Below, one piece after another: positions 10,864-20,017 of a DNA stretch of 64,000 bases. Location of the stretch: contig CACPID010000004.1 in NCBI GenBank assembly GCA_902633965.1, forward strand, positions 1 to 64,000, read 5' to 3'. The translations under genes were made by a program, and so were the position numbers. Numbering within the stretch: position 1 is the stretch's first letter; each line of letters opens with the position of its first letter. The notes under the pieces were generated by a model. It was not told the DNA's origin. It worked only from the letters and a program-made list of their open reading frames with translations, and ran no database searches. This stretch comes from an uncultured Pelagibacteraceae bacterium (GTDB lineage: Bacteria; Pseudomonadota; Alphaproteobacteria; Pelagibacterales; Pelagibacteraceae).

Positions 10864-11164
10864 ATTTTTTTTATACCTTGTTAGTTTGCTATTTTTGTAT
10901 TCTTGTCAAAGTGTCAAGGACGGTTTGACAGGGAAAAAGAGGGAAAGAAGTGATGAATTTTTAGTAATAAAAAAAAATCCATTAGAAATTCCACCAGATT
11001 TTACTGATCTCCCAGTCCCTAAATCAGAAAAAATTGAAGATCAAACTGAAGTAATTGATGAGGATATAGAAAATCTAATAAAATCAATTGATATTGAAAA
11101 CACAAATAATTCAAATAATAGGTCTGCTGAGGAATTTGTTATTAAAGAAATAAATAAAAATTAA
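10856..11164 (+). CDS. Small lipoprotein, DUF3035/BamF-like
   Basis: The 102-residue product has a short lipoprotein signal with lipobox-like FLYSC and modified Cys17. After it, 'SDEFLVIKKNPLEIPPDF' with 'LPVPK' matches the DUF3035 family, described in Caulobacter as BamF, an accessory lipoprotein of the outer-membrane beta-barrel assembly complex. The rest is acidic and probably unstructured. Its position right after lspA, and in many alphaproteobacteria next to ileS-lspA, supports the call. It overlaps lspA by 8 bases and shares one base with the pgi start (TAATG). Confidence 0.8.
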   Translation: MNKFFLYLVSLLFLYSCQSVKDGLTGKKRERSDEFLVIKKNPLEIPPDFTDLPVPKSEKIEDQTEVIDEDIENLIKSIDIENTNNSNNRSAEEFVIKEINKN

Positions 11165-12279
11165 TGTTTAAATCTATTGTAGATTATAAAAATTTTTTGC
11201 ATATCAAAAAAAATAAAAATCTTGAGATAAAATTATTGAAAAAACTTAATTCTTACTTTCAAAAAAAAATTATACAAAGCTTCTCAGAAAAATACAATTA
11301 TGCATTTGATAATATTGATTTAAGAAAATATAAAAATTTTAAAAATATTAATATAATAGGTATAGGTGGTTCATCACTAGGCATAAAAGCAATATATAAT
11401 TTTTTTAGTCCAAAAATAAAAAAAAACTTTACTTTTATCGATAATATAAATTTAAAAAAAAATTATAATAAAAATCTTAAATCGCTGAATTTAGTAATTT
11501 CAAAATCAGGCAATACTCTAGAGACAATTTCTAATTTCAGATATTTAAAAAATAAAAAAAATAACTTATTTATCTGTGAAAATACAAATAATCAAATTAG
11601 AAACCTAGCAAAAAAACTTAAAAGTGAAATAATTGATCATAAAAACTATATTGGAGGGAGGTATTCAGTATTATCAGAAGTTGGGATGCTCCCAGCATCA
11701 CTGATGGGACTGAGCCCAAAAAAATTTAAAAGGTTCGATCATTTAATTAAAGATAAAAGATTTGTTAATTCTTTGGTAAGCAATGTAAGCTCAACCGTTT
11801 CCTTAATTAAAAAGAAAAAATTTAACTCAATTATCTTAAACTTTGATGAAAACTCAGAAGATTTATTTAAATGGTATCAACAATTAATTGCTGAAAGTTT
11901 AGGAAAAAAATCAAAAGGACTTTTACCAGTCATCTCTAATTTACCAAGAGACAATCATAGTATGATGCAATTATACTTGGATGGACCGAGAAATAATTTT
12001 TATACATTTTTTGATGTGCTCGATAGTCCAAAAAATAGTTATCTAGCAAAAATAAAATTAGCTCAAAAAAAGGCTACGAAAATCGTATTTAAAAAAAAAA
12101 AATTACCGTTTAGATGTCTTAACTTACGCGATCGATCCGAGGGTTCTTTGGGAGAAATATTTACTTTTTTTATGCTAGAGACAATTTTGATAGGAGAGGC
12201 TTTGAATCTAAATCCTTTTGATCAGCCAGCAGTTGAACTAATTAAGATTGAGACTAAAAAAATTATTAAAAATCTATAA
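11164..12279 (+). CDS. pgi: Glucose-6-phosphate isomerase, short form
   Basis: The enzyme interconverts glucose 6-phosphate and fructose 6-phosphate. Family marks are 'IIGIGGSSLGIKAI' near residue 65 (sugar-phosphate loop), 'ISKSGNTLET' near 115 (SIS-type phosphate site), 'GGRYSVLSEVGMLP' near 165, 'LPRDNHSMMQLYLDGPRN' near 260 (active-site His) and 'NPFDQPAVELIK' near 355 (active-site Lys). At 371 residues it is far shorter than the ~550-residue enterobacterial enzyme and closer in motif style to the short Gram-positive/archaeal-like bacterial forms. It is last in the HAD-ribF-ileS-lspA-bamF operon and overlaps the convergent rsmD by 6 bases. Confidence 0.9.
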   Translation: MFKSIVDYKNFLHIKKNKNLEIKLLKKLNSYFQKKIIQSFSEKYNYAFDNIDLRKYKNFKNINIIGIGGSSLGIKAIYNFFSPKIKKNFTFIDNINLKKNYNKNLKSLNLVISKSGNTLETISNFRYLKNKKNNLFICENTNNQIRNLAKKLKSEIIDHKNYIGGRYSVLSEVGMLPASLMGLSPKKFKRFDHLIKDKRFVNSLVSNVSSTVSLIKKKKFNSIILNFDENSEDLFKWYQQLIAESLGKKSKGLLPVISNLPRDNHSMMQLYLDGPRNNFYTFFDVLDSPKNSYLAKIKLAQKKATKIVFKKKKLPFRCLNLRDRSEGSLGEIFTFFMLETILIGEALNLNPFDQPAVELIKIETKKIIKNL

Positions 12280-12834
12280 TTTAATAAAAAATATCCTAGA
12301 GATCCCGTATACTTTTTCTAATAAAATTTCATGTTTAATATCAATAATATCTTTTTGTTTTTTATTCCTATGCAAAACAATAAGACCATCTTTTTTTAAA
12401 ATATTTGACTCACTAATTAAGGATAAAAGTAAATTTATTTTTTGTTCTTTGTATGGAGGATCTAAAAAAATCAAATTGAAAGTAATATCAAATTCTTTTT
12501 TACCTAGTTTGTTAAATATATTTTCTGTTTTTATTTCAATATTTTTAATTTCATTAAGTGAATTTATGTTTTTTTTTAAAATTGCTAAAACTGGTTTATA
12601 ATTTTCACAAAATACTACTTTCCTTGCTCCTCTCGAAATACATTCTAATCCAAAAGATCCTGTTCCAGAAAAAAGATCCAAAACATATGTATCATTTAGA
12701 TCTATTCTAATATTATTAGAATGGGTAAGTAAGTTAAATATCGACTCTTTGACAATGTCCCTTAAAGGTCGTGTAGAAATATCTATTGGTTGATGTAATT
12801 TTTTTCCTTTGTATTTTCCAGATATTATTCTCAT
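12274..12834 (-). CDS. rsmD: 16S rRNA (guanine966-N2)-methyltransferase RsmD
   Basis: The 186-residue SAM-dependent enzyme methylates G966 of 16S rRNA during small-subunit assembly. It starts MRIISGKYKGKKL, has 'TRPLRDIVKESIFNLL' at residues 21-36, the SAM motif 'VLDLFSGTGSFGLE' at 51-64 and the N-methyltransferase motif DPPY at 125-128. Length and motif spacing are typical. It overlaps the end of purD by 4 bases (ATGA type) on the same strand, implying co-translation, and its end overlaps the pgi end by 6 bases from the other strand. Confidence 0.95.
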   Translation of the reverse strand: MRIISGKYKGKKLHQPIDISTRPLRDIVKESIFNLLTHSNNIRIDLNDTYVLDLFSGTGSFGLECISRGARKVVFCENYKPVLAILKKNINSLNEIKNIEIKTENIFNKLGKKEFDITFNLIFLDPPYKEQKINLLLSLISESNILKKDGLIVLHRNKKQKDIIDIKHEILLEKVYGISRIFFIKL

Positions 12835-14096
12835 GTATTAATTACGTTGTACCCAATATCTTTTCTATAAAAACCATTTCTCCAATTAATCTTATCAAGA
12901 ATTTCTAAAGCTTTTTTTCTGCTTTTTTCAAATGTGTTTGAAGTAACAACTATATTTAATACTCTTCCACCGTATGAATATAAATTTTTATCAATATATT
13001 TGGTTCCTGCATGAATTAAGTACTGGCCTTCTTGAAGATTTAAATTATCGGTATTTTTTATAATTACATTTTTTTTGTATTCTCCTGGATAACCATTTGA
13101 ACATAGAACGATACATAAACTTTTTTTGTTTAACCATTCAATTTTTTGTGAGCTTAAACTTTGATTGCAGCAGGACAAAATAATTTCTCCTAAGTCTGAT
13201 TTAAGTAATGGTAAAATAGTTTGACACTCTGGATCTCCCATTCTTACATTAAACTCTATTAAATAAGGTTCATTGTTTGAGATCATTAACCCTACATATA
13301 AAAAACCTATATACTCTGTATTAAGTTTTTTTAAACCCGCCAAAGTTGGTTCAATAATTTTTTTATTTATTTTAGCTTCTAAATTTTTGTTACTCAGCCT
13401 TGAAGGAGAATAAGATCCCATCCCACCAGTATTCGGTCCCGTATCTCCTTCCCCGACTCTTTTGTGATCTTGGGCAGTTTGAAATGATTTATATTCTTTA
13501 CCATCAGATATAATAAAATAACTCATTTCCTCACCATTTAAAAATTCTTCTACTAAAACACAATCAGCTTTACCAAACTTTCCATCAAATATTTCACTCA
13601 CTGCATTTTTAGCCTCGTTATTTGATTTACTAATATAAACACCTTTTCCAGAAGCAAGACCATCCGCTTTTATAACTATTGGATATTTTGCATTATCCAA
13701 ATATTTAATAGCTTCATCTCTATTTTCAAATATTTCAAATTTGGAAGTTGGAATATTATATTTTTTACAAAGTTTTTTTGTGAAAATTTTTGATCCCTCG
13801 AGCTGAGATGCAGTCTTATTTGGTCCAAATATTTTAATATTTGTATTTTTAAAAAAATCCACAATTCCATTTACTAGCGGTTTTTCTGGACCAACGATTA
13901 ATAGTGTTATATTTTTCTCTAAGGCTTTTTTTTTTATTTCATTAAAATTATCAATTTCGATTTCTATATTTTTAGCTATTAAACTTGTTCCTGCATTTCC
14001 TGGAAAACAGTATATATTTTTAACTAAATTAGAGTCTTTGATTTTTAGACATAAAGCATGTTCACGACCACCACTTCCAATGATTCCAATATTCAT
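12831..14096 (-). CDS. purD: Phosphoribosylamine-glycine ligase
   Basis: PurD joins phosphoribosylamine and glycine in step two of purine synthesis, using ATP. The 421-residue protein has the N-terminal 'GIIGSGGREHALCLKI', the ATP-grasp segments 'PIVIKADGLASGKGVYI' near residue 139 and 'EEFLNGEEMSYF', 'TGGMGSYSPS' near 224, and 'EFNVRMGDPECQ' near 284 (metal ligands). It is full length. It is divergent from the DUF2093 gene with only 24 bases between starts, and it overlaps rsmD by 4 bases downstream. Confidence 0.97.
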   Translation of the reverse strand: MNIGIIGSGGREHALCLKIKDSNLVKNIYCFPGNAGTSLIAKNIEIEIDNFNEIKKKALEKNITLLIVGPEKPLVNGIVDFFKNTNIKIFGPNKTASQLEGSKIFTKKLCKKYNIPTSKFEIFENRDEAIKYLDNAKYPIVIKADGLASGKGVYISKSNNEAKNAVSEIFDGKFGKADCVLVEEFLNGEEMSYFIISDGKEYKSFQTAQDHKRVGEGDTGPNTGGMGSYSPSRLSNKNLEAKINKKIIEPTLAGLKKLNTEYIGFLYVGLMISNNEPYLIEFNVRMGDPECQTILPLLKSDLGEIILSCCNQSLSSQKIEWLNKKSLCIVLCSNGYPGEYKKNVIIKNTDNLNLQEGQYLIHAGTKYIDKNLYSYGGRVLNIVVTSNTFEKSRKKALEILDKINWRNGFYRKDIGYNVINT

Positions 14097-14120
14097 ATAT
14101 ATAATTTATATAACTAAAAC

Positions 14121-14309
14121 ATGAAAAATAAATTAGCTAAATTAAGATATTTACCAAATAATTTTGAAATTATTGAGCCTGGCGACCATGTGATTTGTGC
14201 AATTTCAAATAAAAAAATACCTTTAGAAAATCTTAATTATTGGGACGTTAAAGATCAGGAAGCCTACTTTTCTTATAAAGAGGTTTCAAAAAAAAAGGAG
14301 AATCAATAA
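14121..14309 (+). CDS. DUF2093 small protein
   Basis: A 62-residue soluble protein matching the alphaproteobacterial DUF2093 family: 'AKLRYLPNNFEIIEPGDHVICAISNKKIPLE' (split over residues 5-35) followed by 'LNYWDVKDQEAYFS'. No function is known for the family. It is a monocistronic-looking gene between divergent purD (24 bases away) and the convergent lpxL end (4 bases away). The short single Cys and the compact 'G-D-H-V-I-C' core hint at a small beta fold, which is inference only. Confidence 0.85.
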   Translation: MKNKLAKLRYLPNNFEIIEPGDHVICAISNKKIPLENLNYWDVKDQEAYFSYKEVSKKKENQ

Positions 14310-14313
14310 TTCA

Positions 14314-15177
14314 TTAAAGTTTCCACCTGTTATGGGTTAAAATCCACTGTTCAGGTTTTTTTAAAATCATCTTTTCAAGCAAGTAATTAAGTTGTTGAGT
14401 AATATACTCTAAACTTTCATCTTTGGAGAAATAAATTGGTTTATTTATTACCATTTCAAATTTATGTTTATTAACCCTCTCTATATATATAGAAATAATT
14501 GGACAACCAAATTTTTTAACTAGTTGAGCTGGAATTGTTGTTGTAAATGCTTTTTGTCTAAAAAAATTTGATTTTATACCTTCCGTCACTCTTTGATCTA
14601 TCATTAAAGCTATAGATGTATTTTTTTTAAATAAATTTAAAATTTCTCTTATTCCTGATAATCCTTTTTTGATTTGTTTATTGCATATAAAATTTTTTCT
14701 TATGTTTTCCATTGTACTATTTAAAAAAAAATTATTTAACGGCCTATAAATCGCACCAAGTTGTATTCCATTTTTTTCAATTTGCATTGCCATTAACTCA
14801 AAATTATTAAAATGCCCAGATACAAAAACTACAGGAATATTTTTATTTTTTATCTCGTTTAAATATTCTAATCCCTTTATATTTATATAATCTTTTAAAT
14901 TTCCATTTCTGAAATCTTTCATGAAAACGTATTCTGACAATATACGTCCATAGTTTCCCCACATTTTTTGAATAATTTCATCTACTCTTTCACTTTTAAT
15001 ATCTGGGAATATTAGATTAATATTTCTTTCAATAATTTTTTTTGATTTAAACTTTGGACCAACTTTTTTGCCAATTAACTCACCAAGATTAGAAGCTTTT
15101 TTATAACCAATAATTTTACAAATAAAAAAAAATAATTTTATTAAAATATATTGTAGTAAATAATTAATAATTTTCAT
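14314..15177 (-). CDS. Lipid A late acyltransferase (LpxL/HtrB family)
   Basis: A 287-residue membrane-associated acyltransferase that adds a secondary acyl chain to Kdo-lipid A or its precursor. The catalytic HX4E motif is in 'VSGHFNNFELM' near residue 120, followed by 'GAIYRPLNN' and 'ALMIDQRV' near 190, all standard for LpxL/LpxM relatives. An N-terminal hydrophobic helix is present. It overlaps lpxK by 4 bases and is last in the ubiA-msbA-waaA-lpxK-lpxL operon. Which secondary acylation it performs cannot be told from sequence alone. Confidence 0.9.
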   Translation of the reverse strand: MKIINYLLQYILIKLFFFICKIIGYKKASNLGELIGKKVGPKFKSKKIIERNINLIFPDIKSERVDEIIQKMWGNYGRILSEYVFMKDFRNGNLKDYINIKGLEYLNEIKNKNIPVVFVSGHFNNFELMAMQIEKNGIQLGAIYRPLNNFFLNSTMENIRKNFICNKQIKKGLSGIREILNLFKKNTSIALMIDQRVTEGIKSNFFRQKAFTTTIPAQLVKKFGCPIISIYIERVNKHKFEMVINKPIYFSKDESLEYITQQLNYLLEKMILKKPEQWILTHNRWKL

Positions 15178-16112
15178 TGCTTTTCAGTTAAAAAATTTTT
15201 GAATTTTTTTTCGTTTAATATTTTAATATCAAGTTTTAAAATATTTATTTCATTTAAAAACTTTTCATTTATTTTTAAATAATCTTTCTCAGTCGTAATT
15301 ATTTTTAGATTGTTTGACTTTGAATAATCAATAATACTTTCTATATCTTTATCTGAATAAATATAATGATCTGGAAAGATAAATTCCTTTAAAATATTGA
15401 AATTATTTTCTTTTAAAAGTTTCAAAAAATTTTTTGGATTACCAATTGCAGAAAAAATAACATAATTTAACTTTCTATCGAAATCATTCAGGTTTGATAT
15501 TTCATAATTTGTTTCAAATATTTGCAAATTATTCTTTATTCTTTTTAATTCTGCAATTAAATTTACATTTAATTTTGGATCCCCATTGATTACTACTGCA
15601 TCGTATTCTTTAATTGAATTAATTTTTTCTCTTAAAGGACCCGCGGGAATAATTAAACCATTCCCTATCCACTGCAGGTTATTGAAACAAACAATTTTTA
15701 AATTATAATCTAACGATTTGTCTTGTAATCCATCATCAAATATAGCGTATTTAAATTTTTTAAAATTTGCCTCTTTTATTGCATCTAATCTTTTTTCTTT
15801 ACAGATTAGATTTGAATACTTTTTAATAAGGAGCTGTTCATCAAGTTGATTTTTATAAAACTTTTTAATAATAACTGAGTTAAATTTTTCGGCATTTAAA
15901 AGATTATTGGACTTTATTGCTAAGGGTGTCTTCCCTGTGCCACCGACATAAATATTTCCAATACAAATCGAGAAAATATCTGGGTATTTTTTTCTTTTTT
16001 TAAATTTTCTAAGCAAATTATTAAGTAATATTGGTAAAGTTAGAGGAATTAGTAGAAGTGCAACTAAATTTGGTTTTTTAAGGTCCCAAAATTTTGGTTT
16101 ATTAAATTTCAT
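15174..16112 (-). CDS. lpxK: Tetraacyldisaccharide 4'-kinase
   Basis: LpxK phosphorylates the 4' position of the lipid A disaccharide at the inner membrane. The 312-residue protein begins with a hydrophobic segment (residues ~15-32), carries the Walker A loop in 'GNIYVGGTGKTPLAI' near residue 52 and 'FDDGLQDKSL' near 125 (catalytic DDG(L/M)Q), and 'FPDHYIYSDKDI' near 244, all typical of the family. It overlaps waaA upstream and lpxL downstream by 4 bases each, so lipid A phosphorylation, Kdo addition and acylation are coupled in one operon. Confidence 0.95.
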   Translation of the reverse strand: MKFNKPKFWDLKKPNLVALLLIPLTLPILLNNLLRKFKKRKKYPDIFSICIGNIYVGGTGKTPLAIKSNNLLNAEKFNSVIIKKFYKNQLDEQLLIKKYSNLICKEKRLDAIKEANFKKFKYAIFDDGLQDKSLDYNLKIVCFNNLQWIGNGLIIPAGPLREKINSIKEYDAVVINGDPKLNVNLIAELKRIKNNLQIFETNYEISNLNDFDRKLNYVIFSAIGNPKNFLKLLKENNFNILKEFIFPDHYIYSDKDIESIIDYSKSNNLKIITTEKDYLKINEKFLNEINILKLDIKILNEKKFKNFLTEKQ

Positions 16113-17359
16113 TTAATAATTTTTTTTATCTCTTCAGAAGTACTTTTAAGTATCTTTATACCAATATCCTCAATTTTTCTAACAATCAAATTAGAGGTCT
16201 TTTTAATTTTGAGGAATTTTTTAATTTCACTTATAAAATTTTTTTTAAGTCTTATTTTTTTTGCAATATTATTTTTATCTAAAAGTTTATATATGTCCTT
16301 AAAATTTTCTATATTTGGTCCATGTATTATTTTGCAACCATATCTTGCTGCTTCTAAAGGATTTTGGCCACCATGTTTGATAATTGATCCCCCCATAAAA
16401 ACAATATTGCTAAGATTATAAAAAGTCTCTGTTTCACCATATGTATCAACTATATAAATTTCGGTATCCGATGGAATCATTCCGCCTGAACTGTGACAAA
16501 AGAATTTAAGATTTTGTGATTTAGCAATATCAATAATTTCATTTCTTCTATCAACGTGCCTAGGTATAATTATGCTTACTAGATTTTTGTATTTTTTTTT
16601 TAGATTACAATGTGCATCAATACAAAATTCTTCCTCTCCTCTATGTGTACTTGAGGCACACCAGTGAGTCCTCCTATTAAAAAAATTTTTTAATTGAAGT
16701 GGAATTTTATCATTCCTTATTTTTTTTTGAGAAAATTTTAGATTTCCAATTAATTTTATATTATTCACACCAAAATACTTTAAGTAATTTAAAGTTTCCT
16801 GATTACACGGATAAGTGAATGAGAGGTATTGAAAAACTCTTTGCGCAAAATCTTTAATAATGCACCATCTCTTAAAAGATTTTTTTGTAATCCTTGCATT
16901 TAGAAGAATTATCGGAATTTTTCTTTTATCTAGATTAATAATGGTATTTGGCCAAATCTCAGAGTCTATAAAAATCGCGCTAACAGGTTTCCAATAATTT
17001 AAAAATTTTTTCGAAACTACATTAGCATCGATTGGAAAAAATTGATGAATGGTTTTTTTAAATTTAAATTTATCAAAAACCCTCGCTGAGCTTATAGTTG
17101 AACTTGTTATTAAAATTTGATTAATATTTTTATCTTTTTCAAGAATTTCAATTAGTGGTATAATGCTCAATAATTCACCTACACTTGCGCCGTGAAACCA
17201 TATCAGTTTTTCACCAATTTTTTTTTTTGAAAAAAAACCAAGCTTTTCTCTAAATCTCTTAAAATCCTCTTTTCCCCTTAATAATCTAAATAAAATTATA
17301 ATTGGAGAAATAAGAAGTATTGAGTTAATTAAAATTCTATAGAGAGGTAATATCATCAA
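16109..17359 (-). CDS. waaA: 3-deoxy-D-manno-octulosonate (Kdo) transferase
   Basis: WaaA transfers Kdo from CMP-Kdo onto the lipid A precursor. The 416-residue protein has an N-terminal membrane anchor (residues ~8-25), 'REKLGFFS', the acceptor/catalytic region 'WFHGASVGELLSIIPLIE' near residue 55 (catalytic Glu in GASVGE), and the donor-site pattern 'VFMGGSIIKHGGQNPLEAA' near 330. It sits between msbA and lpxK with 4-base overlaps on both sides. Whether it adds one or more Kdo residues cannot be seen. Confidence 0.95.
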   Translation of the reverse strand: MMILPLYRILINSILLISPIIILFRLLRGKEDFKRFREKLGFFSKKKIGEKLIWFHGASVGELLSIIPLIEILEKDKNINQILITSSTISSARVFDKFKFKKTIHQFFPIDANVVSKKFLNYWKPVSAIFIDSEIWPNTIINLDKRKIPIILLNARITKKSFKRWCIIKDFAQRVFQYLSFTYPCNQETLNYLKYFGVNNIKLIGNLKFSQKKIRNDKIPLQLKNFFNRRTHWCASSTHRGEEEFCIDAHCNLKKKYKNLVSIIIPRHVDRRNEIIDIAKSQNLKFFCHSSGGMIPSDTEIYIVDTYGETETFYNLSNIVFMGGSIIKHGGQNPLEAARYGCKIIHGPNIENFKDIYKLLDKNNIAKKIRLKKNFISEIKKFLKIKKTSNLIVRKIEDIGIKILKSTSEEIKKIIK

Positions 17360-19098
17360 TCTCTTCTAACTTGTTTATCATAGAAGTTCTTATAAATCTT
17401 AGAGTTATTCATTAATTCTTTATGCGTGCCTTCGGCAATAACTTCTCCTTTATCAATTACAAAAATTTTATGAGAGTTTAGTATTGTTGAAAGTCTATGT
17501 GCTATAACAATTGTTGTTTTATTTTTGGTTAATAAACTCATTGCTTCTTGTATTTTGCTTTCTGTTTCTGCATCTAATGAAGATGTTGCCTCATCCAATA
17601 ATATTATTGGAGCTTTCTTTAGCATAGCTCTTGCTATTGAAATTCTTTGCTTCTCTCCACCTGATAATTTAAGCCCGTTTTCACCAATAATAGTTTCATA
17701 TTTATTAGGAAGATCTTTTATAAAATTATGTGCGAATGACTTTTCTGCAACTTCCATTATTTCTGTTTCGCTAGCTTTAGAATTCGCATACAGAATATTA
17801 TTTTTTATTGTATCATCAAATAAAGTCGTGTCTTGAGTAACAATTGATATTTTTTTTCTTAAATCCTCAAGTTTAATTTTATAAATTGATTGACTATCAA
17901 TTTTTATATCTCCAGAGATACTGTCGTAGAATCTAGGAATTAAATTCAATATTGAAGATTTTCCAGCACCACTATGACCAACAAGAGCAGTCATTTTATT
18001 GCCTGTGAATTTTAAATTGATTTTTTTTAATATTAAGTTTTGATTATCGTTGTATTTAAAATCACAATTTTCAAATTCTATATCACAATTTTTTAAAACT
18101 AAATTGTTACTAGACTTACTGTCATTAATTTTATTTTCTATATCAATTATTGGTAATATTCTTTTAGCTGCCGACAAACCCTGATTTATGCCAACATTTA
18201 AAGTTGCTAATGATCTTACTGGTTGGTAAGCCAGCATCATTGCAGCTAAAAATGAAAAAAAATTATTTATATCTATTTCACCACTTATAATAAGTTTTCC
18301 TGTTACAAAAATAAGTAATGCTATCATCACACCAGTTAAAGGTTCCATTATTACTGTTGCTCTAGTGAAAACTATAGCAATTTTCTTCGCTTTCTCTTTT
18401 ACATCATTTAAAAATTTACTTGATCTTTGTGTTTCAAAAGTTTCTTTTTGAAAAATTTTAATTAATTTATGATTTTTAAATAATTCCATCAAATATTTTG
18501 ATGCTTCACCAGATTTTTCCTGAGCTTCAGTTGTCACTTTACCGATTCTTTTTCCCAAGCTTTTAGCTGCCAATGTTGCTATAGGAATCATTAATATTGC
18601 AATAAGTGATAGTTTCCAATTTTGATAAAACATAACACACAGCAAACCAACAAGTGTTAAACTGTCTTTAAAAGCATTTAATATTGTTGTACTCACTAAA
18701 TTAGTAATGTGTGATGTATCACCAAGAATATGATTTAAATATTTACCACTGTGCTTATCTTGGATCAAACTTGTATCAGCTCTAATTAGTGAGTTTAACA
18801 TATCATCCTGCATATCTTTTTTAATATCATTACCCACAGAGATCATAAGTACCCTCGCTGCATATAAAGATAAACCTTTTGCAAGAAATGCTAAAATTAT
18901 AAATAATGGAATTATCAAAATTAAATTTTCATCTTTTTCCACAAAAATTTTTTTTATTGCTGGATCTAGAAGATATGCAATTGCTGAGGTTGATCCAGCT
19001 ACAATTAATGAGAAAATCCCAGAAAGAATAATCTTTCCAATATAATTTTTTGAGTAATCAAAGTATAACCGTTTTAAAATTTGAAAATTACTCATCAT
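17356..19098 (-). CDS. msbA: MsbA-type lipid ABC exporter (fused membrane and ATPase domains)
   Basis: The 580-residue protein is an ABC half-exporter: about six membrane helices in residues 15-320, then an ATPase with Walker A 'GHSGAGKSS' near 374, signature 'LSGGEKQR' near 479, Walker B 'IILLDEATSSLD' near 500 and switch His in 'IVIAHRLS' near 533. MsbA flips lipid A-core across the inner membrane. The assignment to MsbA rather than another exporter rests on the position directly between ubiA and waaA-lpxK-lpxL, with 4-base overlaps at both ends. Confidence 0.88.
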   Translation of the reverse strand: MMSNFQILKRLYFDYSKNYIGKIILSGIFSLIVAGSTSAIAYLLDPAIKKIFVEKDENLILIIPLFIILAFLAKGLSLYAARVLMISVGNDIKKDMQDDMLNSLIRADTSLIQDKHSGKYLNHILGDTSHITNLVSTTILNAFKDSLTLVGLLCVMFYQNWKLSLIAILMIPIATLAAKSLGKRIGKVTTEAQEKSGEASKYLMELFKNHKLIKIFQKETFETQRSSKFLNDVKEKAKKIAIVFTRATVIMEPLTGVMIALLIFVTGKLIISGEIDINNFFSFLAAMMLAYQPVRSLATLNVGINQGLSAAKRILPIIDIENKINDSKSSNNLVLKNCDIEFENCDFKYNDNQNLILKKINLKFTGNKMTALVGHSGAGKSSILNLIPRFYDSISGDIKIDSQSIYKIKLEDLRKKISIVTQDTTLFDDTIKNNILYANSKASETEIMEVAEKSFAHNFIKDLPNKYETIIGENGLKLSGGEKQRISIARAMLKKAPIILLDEATSSLDAETESKIQEAMSLLTKNKTTIVIAHRLSTILNSHKIFVIDKGEVIAEGTHKELMNNSKIYKNFYDKQVRRD

Positions 19099-19964
19099 AA
19101 AATAATTTTTCCAACCAAAATATTTATAAAAACTAAAAATCCGATAAGATTATTTGATTTGAATTTAGCTAAACAACTTAATTCATCATCAATATTTAAA
19201 AATTTTATTTGATAAATTAGCAAATGCAAAGAGACAATAATGATTCCAAAAAAGTATATTGAGCTAAACGTCATTTTGTAACCTATATAAAGTAAGCATA
19301 GAATAAAAATTAAAAAACATCCCAAGATAAATATTTTAGGATTTTTTTTAAATTTAATAGATGTTGATTTTACTCCTATAATTTCATCATCTTTAATGTC
19401 CTGATACCCGTATATTGTGTCGTAACCTAATGTCCAAAATATGGCTCCTATATAAAATATTATTGGCAAAGCATCAATTTGACTGTTTATGGATGTCCAG
19501 CCCAATATTAGACCATAGTTGAAAGTAATTCCTAAAAATAACTGTGGCCAGTAAGTAAATCTTTTCATTAATGGATATGTAAATGCTAAAGGCATTGAAC
19601 CAAGTGCAAGCAAAATAGTTAATAAATTAAACTGTATTAGAACAAAAAAAGCTATTAGACATAAAATTATAGAGTAGAGAAGGGCTAATTTTACAGATAT
19701 TGCACCTGACGCTATTGGACGTGATTTAGTTCTTTCAACTTTATTATCAAAATCTTTATCAAATATATCATTAATTATACACCCAGCTGATCTCATTAAT
19801 ACTGACCCTAAAAAAAATAATAAAAGATATTTAATGAATATTTGGATATCTTTAGAGAAATCAAATGCTATCGTTAGTCCCCATAAACATGGCCAAAACA
19901 ATAGCATGAACCCAATTGGTTTTTTTAAGCGAGTTAGCTCAATAAAATAATTTATTTGTTTCAT
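19095..19964 (-). CDS. ubiA: 4-hydroxybenzoate polyprenyltransferase
   Basis: UbiA attaches the polyprenyl tail to 4-hydroxybenzoate in ubiquinone synthesis. The 289-residue protein has eight to nine membrane helices and both aspartate-rich Mg-binding motifs: 'INDIFDKDFD' near residue 65 and 'YGYQDIKDDEIIG' near 188. It is the first gene of the - strand operon, overlapping msbA by 4 bases. It is divergent from the DUF2721 gene (53-base gap). Ubiquinone made with its product feeds the bc1 and oxidase complexes encoded further along. Confidence 0.94.
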   Translation of the reverse strand: MKQINYFIELTRLKKPIGFMLLFWPCLWGLTIAFDFSKDIQIFIKYLLLFFLGSVLMRSAGCIINDIFDKDFDNKVERTKSRPIASGAISVKLALLYSIILCLIAFFVLIQFNLLTILLALGSMPLAFTYPLMKRFTYWPQLFLGITFNYGLILGWTSINSQIDALPIIFYIGAIFWTLGYDTIYGYQDIKDDEIIGVKSTSIKFKKNPKIFILGCFLIFILCLLYIGYKMTFSSIYFFGIIIVSLHLLIYQIKFLNIDDELSCLAKFKSNNLIGFLVFINILVGKIIL

Positions 19965-20017
19965 CAGAATTTACTTGTAAATAGCAAAGCCTAGATTCAT
20001 AATCAAACTGATTCGTT

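Noticed and set aside
12248-12601. 117-codon hydrophobic frame overlapping pgi and rsmD
   Set aside because: It runs through two well-identified genes; its hydrophobic look comes from reading AT-rich antisense sequence.
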